DNA of 8,166 bases from Betaproteobacteria bacterium (GTDB lineage Bacteria; Pseudomonadota; Gammaproteobacteria; Burkholderiales; Burkholderiaceae_D). Made by a program: the position numbers and the translations under genes. The stretch is taken from positions 1 to 8,166 of the forward strand of contig JAATFN010000209.1 in the NCBI GenBank assembly GCA_015655165.1, in the 5' to 3' direction. Shown in pieces: positions 1-7,336 of the stretch (the stretch's first letter is position 1; each line of letters begins with the position of its first letter). The notes below the pieces were generated by a model that saw nothing but the letters and a program-made list of their open reading frames with translations, was not told where the DNA came from and searched no databases.

Positions 1-762
1 GGTAGCACCGGTGGTGAACTCCAACGTGATGGCGATACATTGGATCCATCTCTACGTTATGCCCGTACTGCCGAATACATGCAGTTGTTACGACAAGTCT
101 GGCATGCTGCGGCACCATTCGATTTTCAAGGACAATTCTATACATTCAAACAGGGCTTCAGTGCAATTAAAGCAACTGGACCACTTACTTTAAGTTTTGC
201 AGGCTCTTCAGCCGAAGCATTGGATGTCGGTGCACAACATGCCGATATGTACATGTTATGGGGAGAACCATTAGCAGGCGTTCAGGAAACGATTGAGGCA
301 GTTCGTGCCCGCTCGGAAGAAGCACACACAAAAGTACCCGTCTTTAGCGTTTCATTAAGAGCGATTACTGCAGATACAGAAGAACATGCCTGGGCGCAGG
401 CAAAAACAATTTATGAAACAGCACAAGTGCAATTGCATGCTGCAAATAAAACAGATGAACCATTAAAGCAAGGTGCATTCAAGTTGCATTCGGCAGGTGC
501 ACAAAGACTCGATGCTTTTGCGCAGGATGGTGATGTCCATGATGAACGGTTATGGTTGGGTTTTACCCGTCTTGTCGGTCGTGGAGGATCGACTTCCGCA
601 TTAGTTGGTACTGTTGAACAGGTAACAGACGCCTATATGAAATATTACGATCTAGGTGCTACCGCACTGTATTTACGCGGTTGGGAAGTCGCTGCCGATG
701 CGAAAAATTATGGTCGGGAATTGATTCCTGCATTACGTGCTGCTGCGGCAAAACGTCAATAG
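1..762 (+). CDS. SsuD-like LLM flavin-dependent monooxygenase (3' part, 5' end outside window)
   Basis: The reading frame is open from base 1 and ends at TAG 760-762, giving the last 253 residues of a protein whose family is usually about 350-380 long. It resembles the C-terminal two thirds of alkanesulfonate monooxygenase SsuD, a TIM-barrel FMNH2/O2-dependent enzyme of the bacterial luciferase family. Matching blocks in order are RDGDTLDPSLRY (residues 9-20 of the visible part), AGSSAEALDVGAQHADMYMLWGEP (67-90, key residues GSS and WGEP), the FSVSLRAITADTEEHAW stretch (115-131), and the GRGGSTSALVG flexible-loop segment (193-203). Compared with E. coli SsuD as I remember it, R226 and H228 are replaced by S118 and R120, and Y331 by W228, while the loop arginine (R194 here) is kept. 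The substrate may therefore not be a plain alkanesulfonate. It is the most upstream visible gene of the cluster and is followed after 30 nt by a second LLM enzyme. Confidence is high for the family and low for the substrate. Confidence 0.9.
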   Translation, partial: GSTGGELQRDGDTLDPSLRYARTAEYMQLLRQVWHAAAPFDFQGQFYTFKQGFSAIKATGPLTLSFAGSSAEALDVGAQHADMYMLWGEPLAGVQETIEAVRARSEEAHTKVPVFSVSLRAITADTEEHAWAQAKTIYETAQVQLHAANKTDEPLKQGAFKLHSAGAQRLDAFAQDGDVHDERLWLGFTRLVGRGGSTSALVGTVEQVTDAYMKYYDLGATALYLRGWEVAADAKNYGRELIPALRAAAAKRQ

Positions 763-792
763 CGATATGCTGAATTTTAGAAACAGAAGGTC

Positions 793-2118
793 ATGATGCA
801 GAACAAACAATTGAAATTAGGATTGAGTCTGGTATCCAATGGTACACACCCAGCCGGCTGGCGTTTACCCGAAGCACAAGCTGATTGTGCACTCGATATT
901 GATTTCTGGAAAGAAACCGCACTAGCGGCAGAACGCGCAAAAATCCATTTTATTTTCTTTGCAGACGGTGCTGCAGTCAGAAGTGCTGCACGTGACAATG
1001 AATCGCTGGAATATGTCGGACGTATTGAACAGTTCGAACCGACAACATTGATTGCTGCATTGTCGGCAGTAACAAGCCGTATCGGTTTTATCGCAACAGC
1101 ATCCACCACATATAACGATCCATACACCATAGCGCGTAAATATGCTTCACTCGATTACATCAGTAAAGGGCGTACCGGCTGGAATATTGTGACTTCCTGG
1201 AGCGATGCCGAAGCGAAAAATTATAATCGTGATAGTAATTTGGCACATGAAGAAAGATATCGACGTGCTGAAGAGTTCACGGAAATTGTCACAGGTCTTT
1301 GGGATAGCTGGGAAGACGATGCTTTTTTACGTAATAAAGCATCCGGACGCTATATCGATACGCACAAAATGCATGTGTTAAATCATAAGGGTGAATATTT
1401 TTCAGTACGGGGACCATTAAATATCGCACGTCCCATACAAGGATGGCCGGTAATTGCACAGGCAGGCTCCTCAGCACCTGGTCAACATATCGGTGCGCGT
1501 TTTGCCGATCTGGTTTACACAGCGCAAAACGACAAAGAAGCTGCACGTGCCTTTTATACTGAGATCAAACAGAAAGCATTGGCTTTTGGTCGTTTGGCAT
1601 CCGCAATTAATGTCATGCCTGGCGTATTGCCGATTATCGGTAAAACACAGGCTGAAGCGGAAGAAAAATACCAGCAATTACAGGAACTTGTGCATCCGAA
1701 GCTGGGTTTGGCTGCGTTGGCGACAAAATTTGGGGATATGTCCGAGTATCCATTGGATGGCCCTATTCCTCAAGTGTTTCCGGAAACGAATGGCATCAAG
1801 AGTGCGACAGCAATTTTGGATCGCGCACGTGCTGACGGATTAACCATCAGGCAGTTATATCAGTCAATGATTGGTGGCGCTGGTCACCGTGAAATTATTG
1901 GTACCCCCGAGTCGATTGCCGACCAGTTGGAAGACTGGTTTAAAGATGGCGTCTGCGACGGATTTAATATTATGGCGCCCTACTTTCCGGATGGACTGAC
2001 TTTGTTTTTAACATCTGTTGTGCCGATTTTACAAAAACGCGGCCTGTTTCGTACCGAGTACACAGGTAACACGTTGCGCGAAAATCTGGGACTCGAACGA
2101 CCGCCGTATCCGCAATGA
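793..2118 (+). CDS. NtaA/SnaA/DszA-type LLM flavin-dependent monooxygenase
   Basis: This is a complete 441-aa protein, the normal length for the NtaA/SnaA/SoxA(DszA) branch of the luciferase-like superfamily. That branch uses reduced FMN from a separate reductase and O2 to hydroxylate aminopolycarboxylates, sulfones or related compounds in the cytoplasm. Family marks are FFADGA (residues 56-61), the TTLIAALSAVTSRIGF block (84-99), GRTGWNIVTS (126-135), HEERYRRAEEF (152-162), AQAGSSAPGQ (222-231), GTPESIADQLEDWF (370-383) and the MAPYFPDGLTLF segment (394-405). The C-terminal tail, with GLFR and NLGLERP, is typical of the group. Two ATG codons are adjacent. AGAAGG at 785-790 is only 2 nt from ATG 793 but 5 nt from ATG 796, so the protein may begin at 796. 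The gene lies 30 nt after the SsuD-like gene and 21 nt before the transporter genes, which suggests that it acts on the imported compound. The natural substrate cannot be told. Confidence 0.93.
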   Translation: MMQNKQLKLGLSLVSNGTHPAGWRLPEAQADCALDIDFWKETALAAERAKIHFIFFADGAAVRSAARDNESLEYVGRIEQFEPTTLIAALSAVTSRIGFIATASTTYNDPYTIARKYASLDYISKGRTGWNIVTSWSDAEAKNYNRDSNLAHEERYRRAEEFTEIVTGLWDSWEDDAFLRNKASGRYIDTHKMHVLNHKGEYFSVRGPLNIARPIQGWPVIAQAGSSAPGQHIGARFADLVYTAQNDKEAARAFYTEIKQKALAFGRLASAINVMPGVLPIIGKTQAEAEEKYQQLQELVHPKLGLAALATKFGDMSEYPLDGPIPQVFPETNGIKSATAILDRARADGLTIRQLYQSMIGGAGHREIIGTPESIADQLEDWFKDGVCDGFNIMAPYFPDGLTLFLTSVVPILQKRGLFRTEYTGNTLRENLGLERPPYPQ

Positions 2119-2139
2119 AACAGTTAATTTGTACGACCC

Positions 2140-3915
2140 ATGGTAATAGATAGACATTCTTCGACGGTATCTGTTAAGACAGACCCATTTGATGTACGTA
2201 AACAATGGCAGCGCCTCATTTACCCGGCTGTGTTGCTTCTGGTTGTCGTCTATCTGATCCCGCTTGTCATGCTCTTGTTGCACAGTGTCACCGATCCGGT
2301 TCCCGGCTGGGATAATTATGTGCGGCTGCTTACCCAGCCTGGTTACTTGCGTACACTGGGAAGAACCTTGTCGTTGGCAGCAATATCAACAGCCATGGCA
2401 TTGGTTATCGGTTATCCGATTGCCTACACGATTGCCACAACTGAAAAGATCTGGTTGCGTCGCTTGTTAATCCTTTGTATTGCAGCACCTTATCTGACAA
2501 GTATTTTGATTCGTACATTCGCATGGCAGGTTTTATTGGGGCGTGTTGGATTAATCAATACAGGGTTGAACCAATTCGGACTGGCGTCTTACGAATTATT
2601 GTTTAATGCATTTGCTGTCGTAGTTGGTCTGACACATTTCTTATTGCCCCTCATGATTCTGCCTTTGGTCAGTGTCATGAAAAATATCGACAAATCATTG
2701 GCGCGCGCCAGTGCCAGTTTGGGGGCAGGACCTGCTAACGGATTTGTCAGAGTGTTTTTACCGGCGAGTTTACCGGGTGTCGAAGTCGGTGTTGTATTGT
2801 GTTTTGTATATGGTGTTGGTGCATTTGTGACACCGGCATTGTTGGGTGGTAACAGTGGCCGTATGCTGGGGGCATTAATAGAAAATGCCATTTCCCAACA
2901 GGCAGACTATGGTTTGGCAGCGGCAGCGTCGATTCTTTTGGCGTTGGGTGTGGGTCTGGTTGTGCTGATATTTCGCTGGGGCATGGGTGCCGGTGTGTCA
3001 GAACTGGTTGCCCCTGAATTAGCCGGCAAACGTACCCTGCGTTTGCAGGGGCATTTATCACACCATGTTATGCAATGGATGATCCGTTGTGCACAAATCG
3101 TCGATCGTACGGGATTGTCGCGTGTTCCGGGTATTGTGACCTGTTATGCAGTAGTTGCCGGTGTGTTGATTTTATTGCCACAATTGATTGCCATACCGAT
3201 TTCTTTTTCTTCGACGCGCACATTGATTTTCCCGCCACCTGGATGGTCATTGCAGTGGTATGCTAATTTCACACAAGAACAGTGGATGGATCCGTTAATC
3301 AACAGCTTGCAAATTGCATTTGCAACAGCTGTCTTTTCTTGCCTGTTAGGTGGCATGGCTGCGATTGGTGTTTCAAGGGGTTTACGCGGTAAAGCGGCAA
3401 ATGCAGTTAATATATTGATGATCTTTCCGTTGATCTTTCCAACGATTGTGGCAGCAGCAGCATTTTTTCTGGCCTGGTTGCCACTTGGTCTGACAGATAC
3501 CAAACTCGGTATTTTGCTCGCACACGTGACGATTTCGGCACCGTTTGTGTTTATTGTTGTGAGCGCCAATTTGCGGATGTTAGACCCGGCATTGGAACGT
3601 GCAGCAGCAAGTCTGGGTGCCAATACCTGGACACAACTAAAACGTATTTTATTGCCGCTATTGGCAGGCGGATTATTAACCGGAACTTTTTTTGCTTTTC
3701 TTTCGTCATTTGACGAGGCATCCATTGCTATTTTTCTGTCCGGTCTTTATGTCAAAACTTTACCACGCAGAATGTACGAGGCCTTGTTGTTTGAGAGTGA
3801 TCCGACTATCGGTGTCATTGCAGTATTGACGATGGTTGCCACAGCCGTCGTTATTTTGATTGCGACAGGCTGGACATATAGAAAGAACAAACGCAGTCAT
3901 TTGCGCATTAATTGA
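2140..3915 (+). CDS. Fused PotB-PotC-type ABC transporter permease
   Basis: This single 591-aa inner-membrane protein contains two complete binding-protein-dependent permease domains, which spermidine/putrescine-type systems normally encode as separate PotB and PotC proteins of about 260-300 aa. Half one has six likely membrane helices at about residues 27-49, 73-99, 107-134, 153-180, 213-236 and 257-280. Its EAA-type ATPase-contact loop is at 184-212 (SLARASASLGAG, with LP at 207-208). A linker of about 50 residues (281-330) follows. Half two has helices at about 331-356, 386-413, 422-447, 456-478, 507-535 and 554-579, and an EAA loop at 483-506 (ALERAAASLGA, ILLP). The first half begins after a short cytoplasmic segment and the second half repeats the PotC pattern. 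ATG 2140 is the only usable start before the first helix, and no Shine-Dalgarno sequence precedes it, so translational coupling to the upstream gene is likely. The stop is followed one base later by the ATPase start. The transported substrate is unknown. Confidence 0.93.
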   Translation: MVIDRHSSTVSVKTDPFDVRKQWQRLIYPAVLLLVVVYLIPLVMLLLHSVTDPVPGWDNYVRLLTQPGYLRTLGRTLSLAAISTAMALVIGYPIAYTIATTEKIWLRRLLILCIAAPYLTSILIRTFAWQVLLGRVGLINTGLNQFGLASYELLFNAFAVVVGLTHFLLPLMILPLVSVMKNIDKSLARASASLGAGPANGFVRVFLPASLPGVEVGVVLCFVYGVGAFVTPALLGGNSGRMLGALIENAISQQADYGLAAAASILLALGVGLVVLIFRWGMGAGVSELVAPELAGKRTLRLQGHLSHHVMQWMIRCAQIVDRTGLSRVPGIVTCYAVVAGVLILLPQLIAIPISFSSTRTLIFPPPGWSLQWYANFTQEQWMDPLINSLQIAFATAVFSCLLGGMAAIGVSRGLRGKAANAVNILMIFPLIFPTIVAAAAFFLAWLPLGLTDTKLGILLAHVTISAPFVFIVVSANLRMLDPALERAAASLGANTWTQLKRILLPLLAGGLLTGTFFAFLSSFDEASIAIFLSGLYVKTLPRRMYEALLFESDPTIGVIAVLTMVATAVVILIATGWTYRKNKRSHLRIN

Positions 3916-3916
3916 T

Positions 3917-5014
3917 ATGAACATGATAAGCCCATCATTACCGACAACACGACGTGGCCACATTGTGCTGAACCATATCGCAAAACGATTTGGGCACCGC
4001 GTCGGTATAACCGACTTGAATCTGGACATTGCACCAGGCGAGTTTTTTACTATTCTAGGCCCTTCCGGTTGCGGTAAAACGACGACATTGATGATGTTGG
4101 CAGGGTTTACCAATCCTGACTTTGGCGACATCGTGTTAGATGGCCGTCACATGAATCATGTTGCCCCACAAGAGCGCGATATTGGTGTGGTGTTTCAGAA
4201 CTATGTGTTGTTTCCGCATATGACGGTTGCGCAAAATCTGGCCTTCCCGCTGGAAGTGCGCAAGATGGCAAAGGCTGATATCGATCAACGCATTGCCGAG
4301 GTACTTGCGCTGGTTCGATTATCGACGCCTGATCATTTACCAAGTCAATTATCAGGGGGACAACAACAACGTGTTGCCATTGCCCGTTCTGTTATTTTCG
4401 ACCCACCGGTTTTATTAATGGACGAACCATTGGGTGCGTTGGACCGGAATTTACGTGCGCATTTGCAAGTCGAGTTGCGCAGTTTGCAGCAACGTCTGGG
4501 TATTACCGTGGTGTATGTCACACATGATCAGGAAGAAGCCATGTCAATGTCTGATCGTGTGGCAATCATGCACGAGGGACGTTTGGAGCAAGTCGGTACA
4601 CCACGCGCATTATATGAGACACCGGCGAGTTTGTTTGTGGCGAATTTCTTAGGCGAGAACAATATTGTTTCGGGTGTTGTTGTTTCGCCTGATGTTGTTG
4701 TGTTGGATAACGGTGCGCGTATTGATACAAAAACACACGCTATTGGTGTGAATCAACAGGTCACGGTTTCGATACGTCCGGAACGCCTTGAACTGAAGAC
4801 CGACACCGACAACCGGTTGCAAGGGCAGATCCGTACGGTCGTCTTTTTAGGCAGCCATATTACCTACCATGTCGACATTGGGGAGGTCGGTGTGGTGGCC
4901 GTACGTGTTCCCAATGATGGGAGGCATCCCCGTTTTGAAAGCGGTCAACAGGTCGGCCTGACGTGGCAGGCATATGCATGGCAAACATTTTCCGAAGTCT
5001 CTGCATCTATTTAG
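3917..5014 (+). CDS. PotA-like ABC transporter ATP-binding protein
   Basis: This is a 365-aa cytoplasmic ATPase of the spermidine/putrescine-iron-sulfate importer class (PotA/CysA/FbpC group, with C-terminal TOBE domain). Motifs from ATG 3917 are Walker A GPSGCGKTT (residues 48-56), the Q-loop at FQNY (Q94), signature LSGGQQQR (145-152), Walker B VLLMDE (165-170), a D-loop region ALD (174-176) and switch histidine H203 in VTHDQEEA. A regulatory and TOBE region covers about 245-355, with SIRPE at 285-289. An in-frame TTG at 3860 would add 19 residues overlapping the permease. I prefer ATG 3917 because it begins one base after the permease stop and the homologous region starts soon after. ATG 3923 is also possible. 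There is no evident ribosome-binding site, so coupling to the permease is likely. It should power the fused permease, with one homodimer serving the two EAA loops. Confidence 0.94.
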   Translation: MNMISPSLPTTRRGHIVLNHIAKRFGHRVGITDLNLDIAPGEFFTILGPSGCGKTTTLMMLAGFTNPDFGDIVLDGRHMNHVAPQERDIGVVFQNYVLFPHMTVAQNLAFPLEVRKMAKADIDQRIAEVLALVRLSTPDHLPSQLSGGQQQRVAIARSVIFDPPVLLMDEPLGALDRNLRAHLQVELRSLQQRLGITVVYVTHDQEEAMSMSDRVAIMHEGRLEQVGTPRALYETPASLFVANFLGENNIVSGVVVSPDVVVLDNGARIDTKTHAIGVNQQVTVSIRPERLELKTDTDNRLQGQIRTVVFLGSHITYHVDIGEVGVVAVRVPNDGRHPRFESGQQVGLTWQAYAWQTFSEVSASI

Positions 5015-5079
5015 AAAGAAAGTAAGTTTTTATATCACTAGCAATATCACTATTGGCATTCTCAAGTTAGGAGAAATAA
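5015..5079 (+). repeat. Nine-base direct repeat ATATCACTA before the binding-protein gene
   Basis: In the 65-nt gap between the ATPase and binding-protein genes, ATATCACTA occurs at 5032-5040 and again at 5044-5052, a period of 12 nt. It lies 27 nt upstream of the binding-protein start. It could be a regulator site or an mRNA element giving separate control of the binding protein, or chance in AT-rich DNA. I see no convincing promoter hexamers or terminator here. Confidence 0.4.
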
Positions 5080-6156
5080 ATGAAACAAGCACTGGATGTA
5101 CAACGTCGTCTATGGTTGCAAAAAATGGGTGTGTTGTCTGCAAGTACGGCATTAGGTGGTTTGGGTGTGATGCAGTCAAGCAGTGTGTTCGCACAGAATA
5201 CCGGTAATTTGGTCTATGCAGGTTTTGGCGGTAGCTATGAGCAATCCATTCGTTCAGCGGTGTTTGACCCGTTTGCTGCAGCCAAAAATGTGAAGGTGTT
5301 AGCGACAACAGGTGGCTCCGATGTTGCCAAAGCGACAGCGATGGTACGTGCCAAGCGTACTGAATGGGACCTGATTGATGCCCAGGGTGCAACACTGGCG
5401 CAATTTGTTGCTGCGGATTTGTTACAGCCTTTACCCAAAGATTTGGTGGACCCGAAATTACTGTTCAATCCACAGTTGATTACGCCATACAGTATTCCCT
5501 GGTATCAATTCAGTTTGAATATTTACTGGAATGCGAATGCCATCAAAGGTGAACTGAACTCATGGGCTGATGTCTGGAATGTTGAAAAATATCCCGGCAA
5601 ACGCGGTTTGTCCAAATTGCCTTGGTTTTCTCTGGAAATTGCATTATTAGCTGATGGTGTCCCACTGGATAAACTCTATCCTTTGGATGTTGATCGCGCT
5701 TTTGCCAGTTTGGATCGCATTAAAAAACATGCTGTGTTCTTAGACACAAGTGCATTAGCCAATGCGATTTCATCGCAAGAGGTAGTTGCCGGCATCATTA
5801 ATCTGGCACGCCTGAAATCAGTCCAGAAAGCCGGTGTAAATGTGAAATATTCATGGAACCAGGCGATGATCGAGATTCAGCAACTCGTCGTACCAAAAGG
5901 TGCACCTAACCAGAAAAACGCATTTGATGCGATTGCCTATGCGTTGCAGGCAGAGCCACAACGTCGTGTTCTGGAAAGCTTAGGGTATACGCCGACCATT
6001 AAATCGGTCATCGAAGAGATAGACCCGGCACAAGCAAAAGATTTACCGGGAACAGCGTTCACACGCAAAAACAGTTTCTATCTCAATGCGCAATGGTGGG
6101 GACAGCACGGTGCTGTTGTAGCGCGTCGCTGGCAAGATTGGCTGGCAAATATCTGA
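5080..6156 (+). CDS. PotD/PotF-like periplasmic substrate-binding protein with Tat-type signal
   Basis: This is a 358-aa extracellular solute-binding protein of the spermidine/putrescine-binding family (COG0687-like). It captures a substrate in the periplasm and hands it to the fused permease. The N terminus has QRRLWLQK (residues 8-15), close to the twin-arginine pattern RRxFLK, then a hydrophobic stretch (16-31) and a plausible cleavage site after VFA (A38). The mature part starts with NLVYAGFGGSYEQ (43-55) and contains SWADVWNVEKYPGKRGL (161-177), a typical segment of this family between the lobes. The clear aromatic/acidic polyamine pocket pattern of E. coli PotD is not obvious, so a polyamine substrate should not be assumed. 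AGGAG at 5069-5073, six bases before ATG 5080, is the best ribosome-binding site in the cluster, consistent with the high expression usual for binding proteins. The gene is the last in the cluster and is followed by a terminator. Confidence 0.92.
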   Translation: MKQALDVQRRLWLQKMGVLSASTALGGLGVMQSSSVFAQNTGNLVYAGFGGSYEQSIRSAVFDPFAAAKNVKVLATTGGSDVAKATAMVRAKRTEWDLIDAQGATLAQFVAADLLQPLPKDLVDPKLLFNPQLITPYSIPWYQFSLNIYWNANAIKGELNSWADVWNVEKYPGKRGLSKLPWFSLEIALLADGVPLDKLYPLDVDRAFASLDRIKKHAVFLDTSALANAISSQEVVAGIINLARLKSVQKAGVNVKYSWNQAMIEIQQLVVPKGAPNQKNAFDAIAYALQAEPQRRVLESLGYTPTIKSVIEEIDPAQAKDLPGTAFTRKNSFYLNAQWWGQHGAVVARRWQDWLANI

Positions 6157-6192
6157 TTGCCGGATTGTATAAAAACAACGTAGCTCAAGTAC

Positions 6193-6246
6193 AACGACAC
6201 CCCAAAGGTTGGACACTTGGTCGAATCTTTCTGGGTGTTGTTTTTT
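6193..6246 (+). terminator. Intrinsic terminator of the LLM/ABC cluster
   Basis: A long hairpin follows the binding-protein stop by 36 nt. The lower stem pairs 6193-6202 with 6233-6242 (AACGACACCC against GGGTGTTGTT, one G-U). After a small internal loop, the upper stem pairs 6204-6210 with 6224-6230 (AAAGGTT against AATCTTT, one G-U). The right arm runs into a T tract at 6241-6246. On the opposite strand the wobble pairs are lost and the T run is distant, so it should serve mainly the + strand cluster. Confidence 0.8.
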
Positions 6247-6255
6247 GGAGAAATA

Positions 6256-7206
6256 CTATGACGGGATATTCATGCGCTCGAACGAGTCATGTGTGACCGC
6301 GCGTAAATGTTCCCGTAGCCAGTTGTGTGCCGGGTTACGGGCATCTCTTTCATGCCAGAGCATATCGACATGTTCTTCCGGGGTTAAAAACGGTAATTCT
6401 TTGACAACTAATGCTTCGGACATACCTGTTGCCGCGATCAAGTGGCGTGGAAGAACAGTAATCAGATCCGAACTTGCGACAATACGTCCGGCTGTAAAGA
6501 ACTGGTTAACAGTCAACAGGATACGTCGTTCACGATCCATACTGGCCAACACATCGTCAATAACAGCATGTGGTTTACCGGACAAACTGACCAGAAGGTG
6601 ATCTGCGGAACAATAGGTGTCCAGTGTCATTTCCTGATCGGCCAAAGGATGTCCCTTATGCATGACACAGACATAATGGCCGGTATATAGCCTTTCATGG
6701 CGAATCTGGGATTTGTGGCCATCTGCCAGCTGGGCCGTGACCCAGGGAAAGAATCCTACTGCCAGGTCGACATCACCACGTAAGAGCATTGCACGCGGGT
6801 CACGGGTGGTGAGCGGCATCATGCGGATCTTGATGCGGGGTGCATCATGCAAAATAGTTCGTACCAGCGATGGTAGCCATAATGCTGCCGTGGCATCAAC
6901 CATTGCCATACGGAATGTATTTTGGGCCCGGGTAATATCGAAAGTCTCTGGTGTAATGACCGCTTCAAGCTCGGACAGAGAACGACGGACAATCGGCCAC
7001 AATTCTTCGGCACGTGGTGTTGGTTTGACGCCATGGGCGGTACGAATGACCAGATCGTCGCTTAATGCATCACGTAAACGGCGCAATGCGTTGGAGACAG
7101 CTGGTTGTGTCATGGCAAGCTGGTTGGCAGCACGTGTTAGGTTTTGTTCGGTCATGACCGCATCAAATACGCGTAGCAGGTTCAGGTCAAGAGTCAGAAA
7201 ATTCAT
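6256..7206 (-). CDS. LysR-family transcriptional regulator
   Basis: This is a 316-aa protein of normal length for LysR-type regulators. The N-terminal winged helix-turn-helix covers about residues 6-65 (LNLLRVFDAVMTEQNLTRAA, then the recognition region TQPAVSNALRRLR at 33-45). A linker helix follows to about 88, then a two-lobed type-2 periplasmic-binding-fold effector domain from about 90 to 300, starting FRMAMVDATAALWLPSL. The overall look, including RDPRAMLLRGDVDLAVGFFP, fits the NodD/NahR-like branch. The start at 7206 is preceded on its own strand by a weak GGA about 7 nt upstream. It is convergent with the monooxygenase/transporter cluster, with 99 nt between the stops, and divergent from the 74-aa gene. 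It may control either, itself, or a distant target. LysR regulators usually sit divergent to their target, so a role in the cluster is only suggested. The effector is unknown. Confidence 0.93.
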   Translation of the reverse strand: MNFLTLDLNLLRVFDAVMTEQNLTRAANQLAMTQPAVSNALRRLRDALSDDLVIRTAHGVKPTPRAEELWPIVRRSLSELEAVITPETFDITRAQNTFRMAMVDATAALWLPSLVRTILHDAPRIKIRMMPLTTRDPRAMLLRGDVDLAVGFFPWVTAQLADGHKSQIRHERLYTGHYVCVMHKGHPLADQEMTLDTYCSADHLLVSLSGKPHAVIDDVLASMDRERRILLTVNQFFTAGRIVASSDLITVLPRHLIAATGMSEALVVKELPFLTPEEHVDMLWHERDARNPAHNWLREHLRAVTHDSFERMNIPS

Positions 7207-7336
7207 AGTGATCCAGAGTAATATTCACAATAAGTATAACTGATATCCTAAAAGGAAATTGGTATTCATGAGAGATGGTAGCTACACTGCAATGCAACAT
7301 CAGTAGTAAATCATTCATTACTCAAAGGACTAAATC
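7207..7336. promoter_or_regulatory. Divergent promoter region between lysR and the 74-aa gene
   Basis: For lysR (- strand), TATACT (complement of 7233-7238) is a good -10 match, about 27 nt before the start codon, but no clear -35 is visible. An imperfect dyad, ATaTCCTaaaAGGAaAT at 7243-7259, overlaps the expected spacer/-35 zone of that promoter and could be an autoregulatory operator. For the + strand gene, TTGGTA 7259-7264 and TACACT 7283-7288 (18-nt spacing) are weak candidates. A five-pair repeat, AGTAA 7305-7309 with TTACT 7318-7322, sits just before the ribosome-binding site. All assignments are by eye. Confidence 0.4.

Noticed and set aside
3144..3725. Long antisense frame (193 codons, - strand) within the permease gene
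   Set aside because: It lies entirely opposite a clearly conserved permease domain and its translation shows no recognisable domain. It is best explained as a by-product of the permease's codon pattern.
3860..3916. In-frame TTG start extending the ATPase by 19 residues
   Set aside because: It lies within the permease gene, the added residues are not part of the conserved ATPase fold, and ATG 3917 sits directly after the permease stop.
6256..7206. Different third-base flavour of lysR compared with the + strand genes
   Set aside because: It seems richer in C-ending codons, but it is on the opposite strand, so ordinary strand skew could explain this. I could not compute usage, so I do not claim gene transfer.
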